Part shown: positions 21,006 through 32,630 of the stretch, in pieces
How positions within the stretch are numbered: position 1 is the stretch's first letter
Layout of the letters: each line of letters begins with the position of its first letter
Source: Rhizophagus irregularis
Lineage: Eukaryota; Glomeromycota; Glomeromycetes; Glomerales; Glomeraceae
Direction of reading: 5' to 3'
NCBI RefSeq assembly: GCF_026210795.1
Contig: NC_089449.1
Span: 2,046,001-2,110,000, forward strand
DNA: 64,000 nucleotides
Notes under the pieces: model-generated
Database searches by the model: none
Told to the model about the DNA's origin: nothing
The model's input: only the letters and a program-made list of their open reading frames with translations
Position numbers and translations under genes: made by a program

Positions 21006-24000
21006 TTTCTAGGAAATGACATTAAAAATTATGTAAAACCAATGTACAAGCGTGAAAAATTATATTCAATGTATATATAATAAACATTGCAACATATATA
21101 AAATTTAACAATGTTAAAATGTAAATTATTAAATAATGAATTGATAGTGACGCATCGTTAATGAATATTACCGAAATAATAGTGAACATCTGGATGTGAT
21201 ATACATTATGATGCACAACAGTCATTTGACTTCCTGATGTAGGTGCTCTCTAAAGGTCGTAAAATAAATTGAGTACCAGTATCATGCAATGGATTAAGGA
21301 TGAGTAGGCGGCGTGTACCTAGCTTCAGATCAGCCTAAAATGGCCCAATGGGGGATGTCTTCTAAGTGGTGCTGTTCCTGAGGAATTAAGTACTCGGTAT
21401 TATGGTACCCAGAAGATGATAGGGGACACAAGCAGAGATTAGTAAATAATAAGAGGCAATGGGTGGTCTGGCCGTAAACACTAGCAAAGTAAAAGGATAA
21501 AACTACCACCATTCGATTCGTCTCAGTGAGACGATTCTAACAAGCTATGGTACATCTTTGTACGATTATTAGATGCCAAGTTATTTAATATATTCTTTAT
21601 ATAACTGTGATTATAAACGGTTCTTTTTTATATAAGATTTTTGAGGATAGGTGTGATAGTGACTATAGATAGATTGTGACTATATAGGATAGATTTTAAT
21701 AATAAAGTGTTTTGAACATTCAACTGGTGTGACTATATAGTAGAATGTGACTATAACGGGAGTGACTATAGAGGGAGTTGACTGTATACCACACATTCTA
21801 ATTTTGCTGCAAGATCAAAAATTAAAGTATTTAAGTTGTGTGCCGTTATATTATTAATGCCATAATAGGCTATAGGAAAGGAAAAATTATGTGTTATTGA
21901 ATGCCAAACAAATTGATGAATCTGAGTTGCAAGTCCATATTTTTGATCAAATGAATTTGGTGAATAATTTTTTTCTGTTGAAAATTCAACTTCATTTTGA
22001 CATTGTATAGCAAATTCTTTATATTCTTGCATTTCATTTTCAAAGTCCAAATAACCAACGTAACAATTTTTACGTTGATCCCAAAGAAGACCTATATTAT
22101 TAAAGTTGTAAAATTTAAGATCTATTTAAATATGATAGATTTTTATATATATTTAGGAATAAATGACTTACCTTTTTGAATTTTAAAAGAGTCATGTGAA
22201 AAAAACCCTACCTGTCCATATCCCCAAATATTGTTTGCTGTTAAATTTGCTAATATCTGACTAACAATTTTGTTTTGCCATCCCGAACATTGTTCATTTT
22301 CGTTTATATAACTTTTAAGTGTAGATATTGATGGTAAACGCATAATTGTTTTCATTGCACTATAAGCCGCATGTCCAGATTTGCTATAAACTGATATGGC
22401 CCAACGTAAAAACCTGTAAAACAATAAAATTAAGTTATTATTTTGTAGATTTTAATTAGTTTTATTTAATTCTTACATTGGATGATATCTTGTTCCATTT
22501 GATTTTCCTGTTTGAATACGAATAAGTTCCTCAAAAATAGGATGAAAATGTGAAATATCTGTATTTTTGCTAGTAATATTTTTAGTAACATCATGAACAA
22601 CGCTTGCCATCTCATCTGATATTTTTACTTCTTCCTTTTCTACTCTCTTTTCCAAATATTTTTTTATATTAGAAATTTTCATACTTTGCACTTTAATAAC
22701 TTTTTCTTTGTTCTTTGACTTTTTCTATAAGAAGATTTTTGGATGCATGTATAACTTTTATAGAATTTTTACCAGTTAAAATTCTTCGGTGAATTTGTTG
22801 CATTGTCTTTTTCAATTTTTCACAATTCTCACATATATTTTTATTCTTACTTTTCACTATAAACATACAATCTACATGCCGATATGCTTCATCGGGCTGA
22901 CCTTGTTTTTCTAAAAAAGCGAAAGGAGTATGTTCTTTACTAGAGTTTTGTGCATTATTAACTAGTTGAGTTCCTCGTACATATGTTACATCTTCCAAAC
23001 CTTTAATTTTAAAGATATTTGTTAAATAATACAAGTAAGAATATACATAAAACAAAAAAAAATAATAATTTAGTTTTAAATTACCAGTGGTACTTTGTCC
23101 ATAACAAATATTAAGAGAAAAAACATATTGAATAAGATCTTTTATATCATTGAGAGTCCTTTTCCCTGCCTTAACTGGAAAGGGAAGATGCGTTCCTTGC
23201 AATACATGATTAAGAATATATACTTCATATTCAAGTAAAATACCTTTTGCTATAAATAATATTTTTTTTTCTAGTGATTTGCCTTCTTTTTTAAAAAAAT
23301 AAAGTTCAAGACCCCCATTAATCTTCTGTGCTGTAATTTCAGCAAACTTTCCTCCCAGCAAAATATTTTCTTGAATTAACATGAAAATATCTTCAAGACT
23401 CATAAGCATAGATGATTTCCAATATAAAGGATAATCTGACTCGCGTAAAATTGATGCAATTGATGGACTGGTAGGATTGGATTCCAAAAAAATAGTTGTA
23501 AGAGACGATTTTTTTCCTTTGAATAATTTTTGATTTTTTAATCCAATCATCCACTTAAAAAAAGTCTCATATTTGCGATCATTTTTTACACTATATACAT
23601 AGGCTTTTTTTTCTTTCGCATCAAACATTAATATGCCTTCAAAATATCTATCTAACGTTGGAAAAAAATAAACTGATTTTCCTTTAAGATCAGGTCGGAT
23701 ATGCATAAGTTTTTGCAGTGCCTCAGTTTTTTTTGACCTTTTTGTTAGTAAAGAATTACCAATATCTTTAAAAAAGGTTTTCTCTTCATCCTAATAGTAA
23801 AAAAAAATATCAGAAATAAATTCTTTTAGTTAAAAATAACTATTTCTTTTTGCAATTTACCATTTTCCTTAATTGTTTGTATAATTAAAAGATATATATA
23901 GTAGCTGATCCTATTTTTTTAAACAACTAAGAGCAGAAACGAAATAAAATTTATACCAGAGATAGGTACGTGTTATATCTATTTCGCGTGATTTTTTTGT

Positions 24001-24064
24001 TCATGATTATTTAAAGCATTTTTTTTTTTATATTAAATATAGTAACGATTTACGAAGACTTCTA

Positions 24065-24245
24065 ATAATTTCATATAATTTTATATAAGGCTTCAGTTTT
24101 GTCAGTAATGATCAGCCTATGTAACATTTGAGTTGGCTCCCCGTTTATTTATCTATCCCCTAGATAAAACAAATACGCATCCGCATAACATTAAAATCAA
24201 AAATCATATACGTGTCCGTGTAACAGTTAAAAATATATATTTAAA
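24065..24245 (-). repeat. Right subterminal inverted repeat of the P-like element
   Basis: Complement of the left arm at about 9590-9735: gtttatttatctatccccta, with tgtaacatttgagtt beside it. Diverged but clearly the same block. Confidence 0.7.
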
Positions 24246-24486
24246 ATGAGAGCAACGGGTGGGTGAGAAGGAAAAAATAAGTGTTTTTCTGTTTTTTTTA
24301 TAATTTTACACTATAATTTTTGAATAAAAGTTATTTCATTTTTACTTAGAAAATTTTTTAAAAATATTTTTTTTGACAAATTTTACAGTAAATTTTAAAA
24401 ATAAAAATTCCGCGTATTGGTGGCGTTACAAAAAACATGAATAAATCCATAAATATCTATTCAATCATGATAAAAATATATGTGTA
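24246..24486. other. AT-rich non-coding part of the P-like element's right end
   Basis: Nothing beyond A/T-rich sequence seen. Confidence 0.3.
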
Positions 24487-24568
24487 AGTAGATTCGAACC
24501 TGCTAAACAACTTTACTTAAGAAGGTGTTGGATGTTTCCTTTGACTAAAGTGCCTAAATTACGCTCTG
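24487..24568 (-). tRNA. Weak tRNA-like sequence (possible degenerate tRNA-Leu/Ser)
   Basis: On the minus strand a B-box-like GGTTCGAATC closes an approximately 80-base segment whose ends pair GTAA with TTAC. A loop containing CTTAAG could hold a UAA anticodon. The T-stem has mismatches and the D-arm is unconvincing. It may be a decayed tRNA carried in the P-like element, or chance. Confidence 0.2.
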
Positions 24569-25037
24569 AAGTCACAGAACAGATATACGAAATATTAATA
24601 AGAAACATTTATAAGTTGTAATATTACAAAAAAATAATAATAGCTTTATCCATACATTATTTCAAAAATTTTTGTTTTTTTAGTTTTTTTTATATACATA
24701 TTTTATAAAAAAAATTATATATAAATATATATATGTCATAAAATAAGTTGCTTAGCAGTGTAAAAAATTTATGGGTTAGATAAAAGTTTGCTTAGCAAAC
24801 ATGAAAAATATTTGCTTATTGACCTTAGTAAATTTTAAATTTTTTATCTGACCTATATATATATTGTTCGGGGTCCTTCAAAAATACCTTAAATATATCT
24901 TGATATATTTTAAAAATTTTACAAAATAATTGCACAATTGTTTTAAAAGCCATTGTATCTAGGTTTATAAAAATATTTCAAAAAATTGGCCATTTTTAGT
25001 AAAGTATGAATTTGGCTAAAATTAACCTTGTAAACTA

Positions 25038-25221
25038 CAGTCAAACCTTTATATAACGATATATTGGGATATATATAAAATTTTTAGAAAATATCATTAT
25101 ATCAAAGTTATACCGATATTTATATATCATCACATATAGTGGAAAAATAAAATTTTATCAGTATATCAAGTTTTTAATAATATATTGATATATCAAATAT
25201 TGGTATATCAAGGTTAGATTG
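25038..25221. mobile_element. pogo/Tc1-type MITE, 184 bp
   Basis: Ends are CAGTCAAACCTTTATATAAC and the complement CAATCTAACCTTGATATACC, flanked by TA (25036-25037 and 25222-25223). The interior is tatatc-rich and non-coding. The ends resemble those of the element at 12726-21784 only in the first bases. Confidence 0.65.
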
Positions 25222-25254
25222 TATTATAAACTAACGATACTGCGCTATAATAAG

Positions 25255-25543
25255 AGGACCCCGGATATCTAATATAAAGGTCATAATGGACTTTTGGCCA
25301 AAAACACCCCTTTTTGCTAAAACTCAAAAAATCGTTTTTTGTAAATATCTCAGCATCCAGTAATTCAATTTTAATGAACTTTTTTTATTTTGTAGCCCTC
25401 ATTTAGCTCTACAATTTAAAAAAAAGTTCATCAAAATTGACCATGATGCGCATATTTATAAAAACGATTTTGACTCGAAATAAAAATGGGCCAATCTGCC
25501 GAAAGTGTGACTTATGACCTGTTTTGGAGATATCCGGGGTCCT
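25255..25543. mobile_element. P-like MITE, 289 bp
   Basis: Ends AGGACCCCGGATATCT on both sides, flanked by a perfect 8-bp duplication ATAATAAG (25247-25254 and 25544-25551). AGGTCA starts at position 24 of both ends. The first eight bases match the big P-like element at 9244-24877. No coding capacity. Confidence 0.85.
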
Positions 25544-25551
25544 ATAATAAG

Positions 25552-28287
25552 TAGATTTGATTTTTATTCAATATTCAATTTAAAATCGATTCTTATCGAT
25601 TTAATTTTGATATTCTGATTTCTAGATAGGATATTGGATAGAATATTGCAATAAATATAATAAATACAATTATACATGAAACTAAAATTTGTTAATTTTG
25701 ACCTCTGAAATGGTTGAAATGGTCGAAATAATTTCGACTTGAGCCCCTCCAAAAGTTGAAATGGTCAAAATTACGTTATAGTTATATGATTTTATAGTAC
25801 TTTACAGAAACTTAATTGCTGATCCGCATGTGATTGATAGAATTTATATAATAAAATGCGGTGCAACTTTTATATATAAGCCATGTCGATCATGTTTTTA
25901 TATCAAATAAAATTCAACCATATTGTTATACAATTGCGTAATTTAACACCTGCAATATACGTTTAAGATCTTAGAAAAAAAAATTTTTTTATAAAAAGTT
26001 TTTTTTCTTTGCAGTTTATAAAGTTTTATATGTAGGAAATGGAAATTTCATAGTATTTACTACTATTTTACTTCTATGGTATAAACTTTTTAACTTTTCT
26101 TTGACGCTTATAAAACTTTTTTTGATTATTATTTCTGTCAACTATTACATTTTTAATAACACTACGCACTTTTATATCTCTTTTTCTTTCACAAATATGT
26201 CCAGTTTGTAAAAAATATGAATATAATGAAATATATGAATAATAAAAGGACTTTTATTAAGTTTTAGCATAATTTCAAAATAGGAGTAATTATCTTGAAT
26301 TTTTTTCTTAAAAAATAATAAACAAGTCATATAAATATGGACATAATAATGAAGTTCTGATATAATAGCGTCAGTTGCAACAAGTTTTTTGGGAGTTATG
26401 TATATATTTGACATTGTTGTTTCTTGGGAAAACAGAGATTTCAAACGGCATTTTTTTTATTAATTAACATAATGCCACATTTTACTATGTAAATTCTATC
26501 GATCACATGCAGATCGGCAATTAATATTTTTAATTAATATAGAATCGATATCATTAAGTTTATCTTAACGATATCATTTCGATATCATTTCGATATTATT
26601 TCAATATAGATTTAATATCGATACGATATTAAAATAAAGTATTATCATTTTGATATTATTTTAATATTAAATCGATATCGAAATAATATCAAAATAATAA
26701 TTAAAATGATATCGAAATGACATTTTTAAATTAAATTTAAAGATGTTGTTTCGATGTCATTTTTATTATTATTTTGATCATATGGGCCGATTTTTGAAAT
26801 CTAATTTTTTTATACAAAAATAATTTTATTAAAGCAAATATAAATTATCATTTATATAAAAATAATAAATTTATACTAAATAATGCAAAAAAAAACTAAT
26901 TAATTATATAATTTTTAATTTTTTTTTAATATAAGATATCATTAAAATTTGAAAGATCAAATATAACTCTCATGACAAAATCATTAATAATTCTTTGTAG
27001 AAATAAGCTATACAAATAAATTTACATTCATTTGAAAGAGAAAATTGAGATCTATCTAATGAATCTGAAATCAAGTGAATTGAATCACTAGTTATTCAGT
27101 AGTCACGTTCAGTATATTTATTGAATTTTATCTAAATTTGATCATTAATTACTTTACATGTAGTGATTCAATTTGAATGATCTTTGCTCCCTAAGGTGAT
27201 GCCAACCTTTATCTTTAAAATAAATTTAAAATAATTCGTTTAATATATGTAGATGTTTAGGAATCATCAATTATATTATTAATATAAAATTTTATAAATT
27301 TGATAAAATCTGATATAAAAAAATTTATTAAATACCTGTAGATGCAAGCTACACAAATGAAATTATATTCATTTGAAAGAGAAAATTGAGGTCTATCTAA
27401 TAAGCCTAAAATCGAATGAATTGAATCACTGGATTGTGAATAATTACGTCTAATATATTTATTTTTAATTTTTAAATTCGATTTGACTTTGATCATTAAT
27501 TACGCCTTATCCAGTGATCCAATTTTCCTGATCTTTGATTCTTACAATAGAGCAAATTCTCAGCTTTCAAATGAATGTAAAATGATGACGTTAGCATATC
27601 TCCAGAAATAATAATGCACGATTTTGTCACCTGCATAAAGTCTGATCTGAAAATTTTATTTCTTACCAAAAAATGCTTTCATAAGAGAATCCCAAATTCT
27701 TTTACTTTATTTAAAAGATTTTATTTGCCATTTAAGGATTTTAGTAGAATAAATCTAATAAAATAATTTTAAAAGATAAAAAACAAATATATAATTAGTT
27801 ATTTTGAAAAAAAAGAATATCTTATTATTCATTTTACAACTATTTTACATCATAATTATTTTTTATTTGCATGTATTTTTTACAAAAAAAAAACAATAAA
27901 TTAAAGCTAAAAATTATGAAAAAATATGTCTTATCTATGTATATAAAATATTAAGTTTTTTCTTTTACCTACCACTTAAAAATAACTGCTATATTTGCTT
28001 ATAAACTTTTTTGTCATATTTAATAAAAGTGAATAGAAAAATGATGGAAAAGTGATGGGCAGTAATGGGGAAAAAGAAGTGGTTATTACCATTATTTTTG
28101 AATATTGATTAAAAAAATTTTTTTATTTTTTATTAAATCAGAGTTACGTATGTAAATATGTAACACATATTTAATTTAGATTTGTGTAATGTTAATCTTA
28201 CTAAAATATTAAATTTTTATAAAAATCTTAATTTAGACTAATCCAAAAATTGGCACATATGCCAGGCCAAAGAATAAGGGTGCATTG
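25552..28287. other. AT-rich gene-poor stretch with simple and duplicated repeats
   Basis: No gene supported; small open frames here are low-complexity. About 26550-26780 is a run of imperfect GATATC/GATATT words. A diverged direct duplication is listed separately. Confidence 0.4.
26998..27540. repeat. Diverged direct duplication, about 190 bp each
   Basis: Copies at about 26998-27190 and 27345-27540 share attcatttgaaagagaaaat, ctatctaat, gaattgaatcact and tttgatcattaattac in the same order. Function unknown. Confidence 0.6.
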
Positions 28288-28551
28288 TCAAAGTTGAAAA
28301 TATATTTGTATTTTTTTTTTTAAAGCCGTCATTCTCATGAACTTTTTCATTGTATCCCTAAGTTCAATGATTTTGGTAATGATGAAACTGCAGTTGTTTA
28401 TAAGGGTTTCCCGCCAAACTTCTGAGGTAAATTTATGTCTGGTGTTTTCGAATATACTTATCCTTTTTGCAATAGAGTCATAGCAAGTCTTCTTAAAGCG
28501 TACCTGTGACACCCCATCCAACTTGGGCAGTGTCGCTGAATCTAAAGCAAG
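28288..28551 (-). pseudogene. Unrecognised gene fragment
   Basis: A minus-strand open frame reading ..TLPKLDGVSQVRFKKTCYD... and ..RHKFTSEVWRETLINNCSFI..., with normal amino-acid composition and Cys/Trp residues unlike the low-complexity frames around it. It has no ATG start and no flanking exon that I can identify. I do not recognise the family; it may be a fragment of a repeated glomeromycete gene. Confidence 0.3.
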
Positions 28552-28733
28552 GTACCCGGTTAATCCTCAACTTTGGGTTGATGAGTTATGATTCTGGAGT
28601 ATTAAAGCATAATGTTTTGACTTACATCACCAATTTAACTCATAATTCTAATTTATTGAATTAGTTTATTATAGATTTATTGATATTTTTTTTTATCTGT
28701 TATATAATATTTAAACTAATGTATACTTTATCT

Positions 28734-31700
28734 TATACTTGTAGCCGAAACCTCTCAAGGGTATGGCCGAATCCGAAAGTCTGAAACTCTAGTCCGAAAC
28801 TAATACCGAAATCCGAAACTCTGGCCAAAACTTTATATAGGCCGAAATTAATTTTTAAATTTTATACTATAGGCCGAAACCTAAGAATGCATTTATTTAT
28901 TTATTTTATTATACTTATTACTAATTATGATTACATTAATGATATTATTGTTATAATATAAGCTAAAAATTACTAAAAAATAAACTAAAAATTATAAAAA
29001 ATTACTAAAGATTAAAATTTGCTATATATAAAATTGATAAAATATTAAAATTAAAATAAAATCAATAAAATTTAACTCCCATTATCATCATTCATTTCTT
29101 TAGCTATCAATGCCTCAATATCATAATCTTCACGTTCTGGATCCAATACAACAGTTTGTCTCCTATGACTAACTATTACTTCATCTTCCTCAGATTCATT
29201 TCGTTCCATATTAAAAATATGTGAATCAATATCTATATCTAAAGCAACATTTAGATTATACGTTTTAGACATGTCAATAATTGTATCAATTATATTTTCC
29301 TCATACAAAAAATCATAATCTCCTTCACCAACTAACTCATCACTAATTTCTGTTAAAGTACTATCTATCATTTTTTCACGTAATGAACATTCAGAAGTAT
29401 CAACTGCATAATAAGGCAATTCACGCTTTGCATTTGTAATATAATAAGTATGCAATTTACACATACCTTCTACCCAATCTACAGCTAATTTTGTACGTCT
29501 TTGACTATAAAACTATCCTAAAACTGAAAAGGAACGCTCACAAGAAGCACTGTGTGGAGATACAGCAAAAAGCCGAAGTGCTAAAGCTTGTAATTCCCAT
29601 TCTTCCTTAGTATTTTGAGCAGTTTCCCACCAAATGATTGGTGTATCTGATTTATAATTATAATGTTGATTAAATGGTGCTTTATTTTTCATGTATTTTC
29701 GCATTTGAGAAAGTAGTTTTCCACATGATTCTTGATCATGTCCCATATTCTTCCAAATCTGTGCTGCTTTGACAGTAATATTATGGATCTTACTTGGATT
29801 TATACCATTACCTAAAAAAAAATAAAATAAGAATAAATTTATGATAAATGATTCTAATTATTAATAAATTTTTAAAATAAATAAATCACAACTTACCATG
29901 ATAACGAGGATGCAAAAAAAATGCCAAAAGAAAAAGATCATCAGAAAATTCGTCATACCGTTCATTAAATTTAATCACACAATGATTTTTAAATTCTATA
30001 TTTTGGTTTGGCATACGATAAACTGCACTTGCTAATGACAATAAATGAATATAGCAATCAGCAAGTGATGATGTTCTTGATTCTAAACATCCTACTGTAA
30101 CCTTAAGTGGATGAAGAATGGATGTAATAATTCGACAATTTTCATAAAAATTTCGGTCACAAAGAATATCTTTGACCCGATTTTTGATATCATTTCCATG
30201 TTCTGAAAGAACCTAAATAAATTAAATAAAAAATAATAAATTAAATAATTAATAAATATTACATAATAATTTATTAAATAATGTAATATACATATGAACA
30301 CTTACCCTCGCAAAGCAAACTCAAGTCTTACAATAGAATTAATGCAGTTCCACATAGTGGACCAACGCGTTTTTGTATGACTTTTTAATCCTCCTCCTTT
30401 AATTTGTAAAATTTTAGTTGCATCCTTCAAAAATTGACATGGAGCGTGAGACATTGTAAAATACTGATGAATCACACCAACTTTCCGAATTGTATCTGCA
30501 ACAAATGTGTGTTTGCATACATCTTTCGTAATTATGTTAATACAATGAGCTATACATCGAATATTAAGAATATGAGGGTATTTTTCACAAAGAATCCTTC
30601 GAGCAACACGCGCATCTGGCGCATTATCTGAAACTACCGCAGCCACTTTTTCAGGATCAATATCATCTACAATTTTAATGATTTCATTGCCAAGAAATGC
30701 GCCAGTATGATGGGAGACATCAGAATAATTCTTTGAACACCATAAATATTCTTTACGCTCCTCAGTAATTAAACAATAATCATAAATTGATTGCCCAGTG
30801 GAATTGGTCCACCCATCAAAAGCAATGGTAAGATTATTTTCTTCTTCAATTATTCTATTAACTTTGAGTGTAATTCTGGATACTTCCTGAATAATAAGGG
30901 TTTCTGTTAGGACCCAACGGCTTGGAAGATTATAAGTAGTACGTAAAATCTTAATAAATTCGATAAAGAAGGGGTGTTCAATAAGAGAAAATGGCAAATT
31001 ACAACATACAAACATTTTTGCCAATGCTTTATTAATTTGATCTTCTTTGACTAGTGGAGTAGGAAAATTTTCATAATGATCATCTATACAAGTCTGTGAT
31101 CTAGTATCACTTGATTTTCGTTTCTTACTAGATTTAGTGGTTGATGTTGTAGTACTATCATCCTCTGAATCTTCATTACTTGTTAACATCATTAAGACAT
31201 TGATTTTTGTTTCAGAATCAATCTTGTTACAATCATAAGCAAGATGTCTTTTAAGTTTCGCCACTTTAGCTGTGGTCCAATGAAATTCACAAAATGAACA
31301 AGTTGCCGAGTAGTATCCTTTAGAATTAGGTACAGGGTCTCCTTTTATAATCCATTCCCATATTTTACTAATAGGTCGTCCACCTATTTTCTTTGAAGAA
31401 TTGGATGACATTTTATATTTCTATTTTCTAACATTTAAGATTTTAGGGGAATAGAATATAAAATATAAAATAACTACGGTAAATTGTGAAATGTGAAATT
31501 GTGAATTGTAAAGTGGAAAATGTAAAGAACGTGTATAGAGAAAAGTGAACGTGATGTAAAAAAAAGAGATTAGATTAGATCAGTTGATCTGATCGACTGA
31601 TCTGATTTCCATTTTAGGGTTTCGGCCTAATAAAAGGTTTCGGCCAAGGTTTCGGATTTCGGCCAGGGTTTCGGTTTCGGAAAATAGTTTTGTAAACCGA

Positions 31701-31763
31701 AACTGGCCGAAACCTAAAGCCAAAACCTTGGCCGAAACTAAGGGGGTTTCGGCTACAAGTATA
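28734..31763 (-). mobile_element. hAT transposon, 3.0 kb
   Basis: Ends are TATACTTGTAGCCGAAACC and its complement, with a perfect 8-bp duplication CTTTATCT (28726-28733 and 31764-31771). Both subterminal regions (28750-28880 and 31610-31750) carry many copies of gccgaaac/ggccgaaac. A single BED-finger transposase gene fills the interior on the minus strand. Confidence 0.9.
29072..31411 (-). pseudogene. hAT transposase with BED finger, two point lesions
   Basis: Exons on the minus strand: 31411-30306, 30212-29897 and 29811-29072. The N-terminus has a BED-type finger (WEWIIKGD...CSFCEFHW...LKRHLAYDC). The core has NLTIAFDGWTNSTGQS, a second acidic motif VVSDNAPDARVARR, then CIAHCINIITKDVCK, and KTRWSTMW. 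The C-terminal dimerisation region has WWETAQ, LALRLFAVSPHSASCERSFS and RRTKLAVDWVEGM. The tail is acidic (NESEEDEVIV). Lesions: a TAG codon at about 29516 in the conserved FSVLG-x-F position, where a Trp is usual in related proteins, and a one-base phase error at the 30306/30212 splice junction. Otherwise full length and little decayed. Confidence 0.85.
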
Positions 31764-31989
31764 CTTTATCTGTAATTAAAATTGTTATTGTAATAAATAA
31801 CCGGTAACTTAAATCTATTGAAATTAACTTTTAAATTAGATTACAAATTATTAAAATATTATAAAATTGAATTTAACGATATTTGATTGATTTGATATTT
31901 TTATAGATAATATCATTTTGATATTATTTTGATACTGAATTAATATTAAAATAATATTATATTGATATTGCATTTATTAAAAAAAAATC

Positions 31990-32517
31990 ATTATTGTTAT
32001 AACAATATCAAAATAATATCGTTTCGTTATTTGTCAATATCGATTAGATAATTATAAAGTGATATCTTTACGATATCATATTGATATTGAATTAATGTTA
32101 GAACGATATCATATTAATATCGTATTTACTTTCTATTTTTCATTGTTGTTATAACAATATCGAAATGATATCGATTTGATGTTTCGTCAATATTGTTATG
32201 ATGTCGATTAGATAATTATAAAGTGATATCTTTACGATATCATATTGATATTGAATTAATGTTAGAACAATATCATATTAATATCGTATTTACTTTCTAT
32301 TTTTCATTATTGTTATAACAATATCGAAATGATATCAATTTGATGTTTCGTCAATATTGTTATGATGTCGATTAGATATTTATTATATAAATATTGGCAA
32401 AAGCCTCCACTCCATTTTCATCTCAAAGTATATACTTATATATGATATCATATTGATATTGAATTAATGTTAGAACAATATCATATTAATATCGTATTTA
32501 CTTTCTATTTTTCATTA
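31990..32517. repeat. GATATC-rich tandem array, about 165-bp period (left part)
   Basis: Units start with ttgttataacaatatc (near 31994, 32144 and 32311) and end with tcgtatttactttctatttt. The array stops at 32517 and resumes at about 35441, so the DNA between was inserted into it. The third unit contains an approximately 50-base foreign patch (32378-32440). Confidence 0.75.
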
Positions 32518-32630
32518 TCGTGCTCCGCTGTATGATGTTGATGATTTGTAATTTAATTATTTTTTATGCGTAAGTTTAATAATTACAATAAACTATATTT
32601 AAGCTATAAACAATACATGTGTTATAATTA

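Larger units (their letters stand above)
15120..21239 (+). mobile_element. Plavaka-like (CACTA-related) two-gene transposon, 6.1 kb
   Basis: Ends are CATCAGGAAGT (15120) and its complement ACTTCCTGATG (ending 21239), flanked by TA (15118-15119 and 21240-21241). Removal with one TA rebuilds the 987-bp unit exactly (..ccatgaaagta|ggtgctc..), matching unit 1 at 14130-14145. It carries two divergently transcribed genes, a passenger (minus) and a transposase (plus), separated by 228 bases. Confidence 0.85.
12726..21784. mobile_element. pogo/Tc1-like non-autonomous element (carrier of a 987-bp tandem block and a Plavaka-like insert)
   Basis: Ends are CAGTCAACTCTCTTTATAGT (left) and the complement CAGTCAACTCCCTCTATAGT (right), flanked by TA (12724-12725 and 21785-21786). 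Joining the flanks with one TA restores the P-like transposase frame (..CVVYTIGSICDGAG..); a 4-bp duplication would not. The element encodes no transposase of its own. It holds three 140-bp repeats (12890-13290) and two 987-bp units, and is enlarged by the 6.1-kb element at 15120-21239. Without that it would be about 2.9 kb. Confidence 0.8.
10086..23863 (-). pseudogene. P/THAP9-like transposase with inserted Tudor/Agenet-like region, split by a transposon
   Basis: Exons as read on the minus strand: 23863-23861 (ATG only), 23790-23085, 23000-22477, 22413-22172, 22091-21787 continuing at 12725-11896, 11821-11378, and 11316-10086. P-type landmarks in order: LPSISTLKSYI; HDSFKIQKGLLWD and GYLDF; then, after rejoining, ICDGAGENRQH; FFISDPTHVFKKLRNNL; SKMRVDLAEHTLS; and RRISQDVLEGLFGVIR. 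No THAP finger is visible at the N-terminus. Between DGAGENR and DPTH about 150 residues are inserted: KWSSGDIVEVNF...FHTAKI and KWRVNDLCEF...QWHLGKI...EFLRPVYD look like two Tudor/Agenet-like barrels. Lesions: a frameshift near 22715, TGA at 12496-12498 and 11998-12000, a phase mismatch at the 11896/11821 junction, and the 9-kb insertion. The insertion site is within the catalytic core. Confidence 0.7.
9244..24877 (-). mobile_element. P-superfamily-like DNA transposon with nested insertions (15.6 kb)
   Basis: Both ends read AGGACCCCGAACAATATATA (left at 9244 forward; right at 24877 on the complement). They are flanked by a perfect 8-bp duplication TCAAAAAT (9236-9243 and 24878-24885). Position 24 of each end begins AGGT(CA). 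A second, subterminal inverted repeat lies at about 9590-9735 and 24065-24245. The encoded transposase (minus strand) has P/THAP9-type motifs, and 8-bp duplications are typical of P elements. Subtracting the 9.06-kb insertion plus its TA duplication (12726-21786) leaves about 6.6 kb. The transposase is dead. Confidence 0.75.

Noticed and set aside
12724-21788. TATA (4-bp) target duplication for the pogo-like element
   Set aside because: Joining with TATA removed puts the P-like gene out of frame, while TA keeps it in frame.
25564-25752. 62-codon minus-strand frame
   Set aside because: Composition typical of chance frames in AT-rich DNA; no homologous features.
26550-26780. GATATC palindromes as a MITE
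   Set aside because: No outer inverted ends or target duplication; looks like simple-sequence decay related to the 32-kb array.
28734-28740. hAT left end placed at TGTAGCC or CTTGTAGCC
   Set aside because: Only the start TATACTTGTAGCC gives a perfect 8-bp duplication (CTTTATCT) on both sides.
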